Shown piece after piece: positions 62,922-64,000 of a DNA stretch of 64,000 bases. Source of the DNA: Lachnospiraceae bacterium (GTDB lineage: Bacteria > Bacillota > Clostridia > Lachnospirales > Lachnospiraceae); contig JAILIS010000002.1 of NCBI GenBank assembly GCA_024695145.1, positions 1 to 64,000 on the forward strand, given 5' to 3'. A model generated the notes under the pieces. It saw only the letters and a list, made by a program, of their open reading frames with translations. It made no database searches and was not told the origin of the DNA. The position numbers and the translations under genes were made by a program. Each line of letters begins with the position of its first letter. Position 1 is the first letter of the stretch.

Positions 62922-63996
62922 TACAGATCACTTTTATATAATCTTCTTTCCGGTCGCGCATCAGCTCAAAGCCGCTTAAGATATCCTCCGGAGAAAACCT
63001 GTGGGTAATAAGTTTCGCAGGATCTATACAGCCGCGCTCAAGTCTGGAAATAACATAGTGCCAGTCATCATCCGGATTATCACGGTTTCCCGAAAATGAT
63101 GAATTCCATGTTCCGAAGATCTTAAGCTGATTACGCAGTATCTTCCAGTAGACCTGTTTTTCAAAGGTCATATCGGAGCGGGGATTGCCGACAAAGCAAA
63201 CGGATCCGCCGGGTGCGGCGGCGCTTACCGCAAGAGATGCCACTGCGCTGCTTCCGACACATTCGAAGAATATATCAGCACCTTTCCCGTTTGTCTTTTT
63301 CATTATAAAATCATATGAGTCTTCTTTGCTGCTGTCGCAGTAATACTCCTCTATAATGCCAAGTCCCGTGACCGTCTCTTTCTGGAACTGTTTGTTACCT
63401 ATAACTATCAGCTCCTTATATCCGGCGTCCGAAAGCAGCATGACAAGGAGTGTTCCGATTGTCCCAAGACCGCATACAGCTATCACAGGGCGCGATATAG
63501 CCGGCTCCTGACTGCCAGGTAAAAGAGGAAGAACGGTTCTTGCGGAATGGCAGGCTACAGCCATCGGCTCGAGCATCGCGGCCTCTTCGTATGTAACTTC
63601 CTCCGGCAGTTCTATAAGATTCCATTCGGGAACGGTCACATATTCCGCAAATCCACCGTTGCATCTTGATCCGAGATAATCATAATCCCTGCACATCTCA
63701 TACCGGCCGCTTTGACACGGCAGACATTTTCCGCACGGTATGAGCGGAAATATACCGACACGTTTCCCGATCAGACCGGAAGATACTCCGTCTCCGGTCT
63801 GTTCCACACAGCCCGAGAATTCATGCCCGATGATAAGCGGCATGTTGTGCGCACCTTCCCTGTATGCCCTCGGAATATCAGAACCGCAGATCCCGCAGGC
63901 CTTAACTGCCACAAGCACCTCTCCTTTGCCCGGAGAAGGCTTTGGAACATCCTTGTATTCAAGTTTTCCGATATCTTCCAGTACAAGTGCTTTCAT
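62911..63996 (-). CDS. Zinc-dependent alcohol/polyol dehydrogenase (GatD-like)
   Basis: A 361-aa medium-chain dehydrogenase. The catalytic zinc site is CGICGSD and GHEFSG; the structural zinc site is CGKCLPCQSGRYEMC; the Rossmann motif is AVCGLGTIGTLLVMLL near residue 176. YDYLGSRCNGGFAEYVTVPE is typical of galactitol-1-phosphate 5-dehydrogenase-like enzymes, but no transport genes are nearby to confirm a sugar phosphate substrate. The ATG lies 4 bp from the window edge, so the ribosome site is not visible. Confidence 0.9.
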   Translation of the reverse strand: MKALVLEDIGKLEYKDVPKPSPGKGEVLVAVKACGICGSDIPRAYREGAHNMPLIIGHEFSGCVEQTGDGVSSGLIGKRVGIFPLIPCGKCLPCQSGRYEMCRDYDYLGSRCNGGFAEYVTVPEWNLIELPEEVTYEEAAMLEPMAVACHSARTVLPLLPGSQEPAISRPVIAVCGLGTIGTLLVMLLSDAGYKELIVIGNKQFQKETVTGLGIIEEYYCDSSKEDSYDFIMKKTNGKGADIFFECVGSSAVASLAVSAAAPGGSVCFVGNPRSDMTFEKQVYWKILRNQLKIFGTWNSSFSGNRDNPDDDWHYVISRLERGCIDPAKLITHRFSPEDILSGFELMRDRKEDYIKVICTTA

Positions 63997-64000
63997 GAAA

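Overview
The window looks like chromosomal DNA of a member of the Lachnospiraceae (Clostridia, Firmicutes). Supporting signs are strong AGGAGG-type ribosome binding sites with many TTG and GTG starts, a HrcA/CIRCE heat-shock operon, a SAM-I riboswitch, a Bacillus-type LexA box, the Firmicute block ireB-yqgF-DUF1292-(rnj)-mltG-like-trmR-trhP, and several families that are mostly clostridial (DUF6311, DUF4125, SARP-type regulator remnants, a small Cys/His zinc-operon membrane protein). No phage, insertion sequence, CRISPR array or rRNA was seen. One tRNA gene is present. Most genes are on the minus strand.

Layout. 1-3.8 kb: tail of a plus-strand gene, then a minus-strand zinc-uptake operon (small Cys/His protein, ZnuA with a long His/Glu loop, ZnuC, ZnuB, OB-like lipoprotein). 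3.8-7.6 kb: a metallo-hydrolase, an isolated 58-aa gene with its own promoter and terminator, an SOS-controlled Y-family polymerase with a YolD-like partner, then divergently tRNA-Ala(CGC) and a macro-domain gene. 7.6-10.8 kb: a small protein, a DHH phosphoesterase and a LacI-type sensor-GGDEF protein. 10.8-16.4 kb: a tightly overlapping set of a 7TM-GGDEF protein, a radical SAM/SPASM enzyme, a membrane protein with a Cys-Ala repeat tail, and a polyprenyl synthase. 16.5-28.6 kb: a long minus-strand run, in transcription order mtaB, ireB, yqgF, DUF1292, rnj, ylbF-like, mltG-like, trmR, trhP, three glycosyltransferases, metY and a fourth glycosyltransferase. 28.7-34.8 kb: a His-less HPr-like gene (+), then DUF6311, thiI, a cysteine desulfurase, rsmE and prmA (-). 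34.8-41.2 kb: a DUF3048 protein and the hrcA-grpE-dnaK-dnaJ operon under CIRCE. 41.2-49.8 kb: MATE exporter, pncB, clostripain-family protease, LicD protein and HerA-like ATPase. 49.9-53.9 kb: S66 peptidase (+), a possible CPCC / toxin-like pair (-), and KtrB/KtrA potassium uptake (+). 53.9-58.5 kb: OGG-type glycosylase, STAS protein, a frameshifted RsbU-like phosphatase, a response-regulator remnant and an oxidoreductase (all -). 58.6-64 kb: TPR-DUF4037-DUF4125 protein (+), metK behind a SAM-I riboswitch (-), a hotdog thioesterase (+) and a zinc alcohol dehydrogenase (-).

How the genes work together. Translation quality control is over-represented: MtaB, TrmR/TrhP, ThiI with its sulfur donor, RsmE and PrmA modify tRNA, rRNA or L11. 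Envelope functions (glycosyltransferases, LicD, DUF6311, MltG-like) cluster with them. The least described part is the radical SAM enzyme overlapped by a membrane protein whose cytosolic tail carries alternating Cys-Ala. It has the gene layout of a peptide-modifying enzyme and its substrate, with a diguanylate cyclase upstream in the same overlapping set. Functions are read from recognised motifs. No database search was run. Coordinates of short sites may be off by one or two bases.
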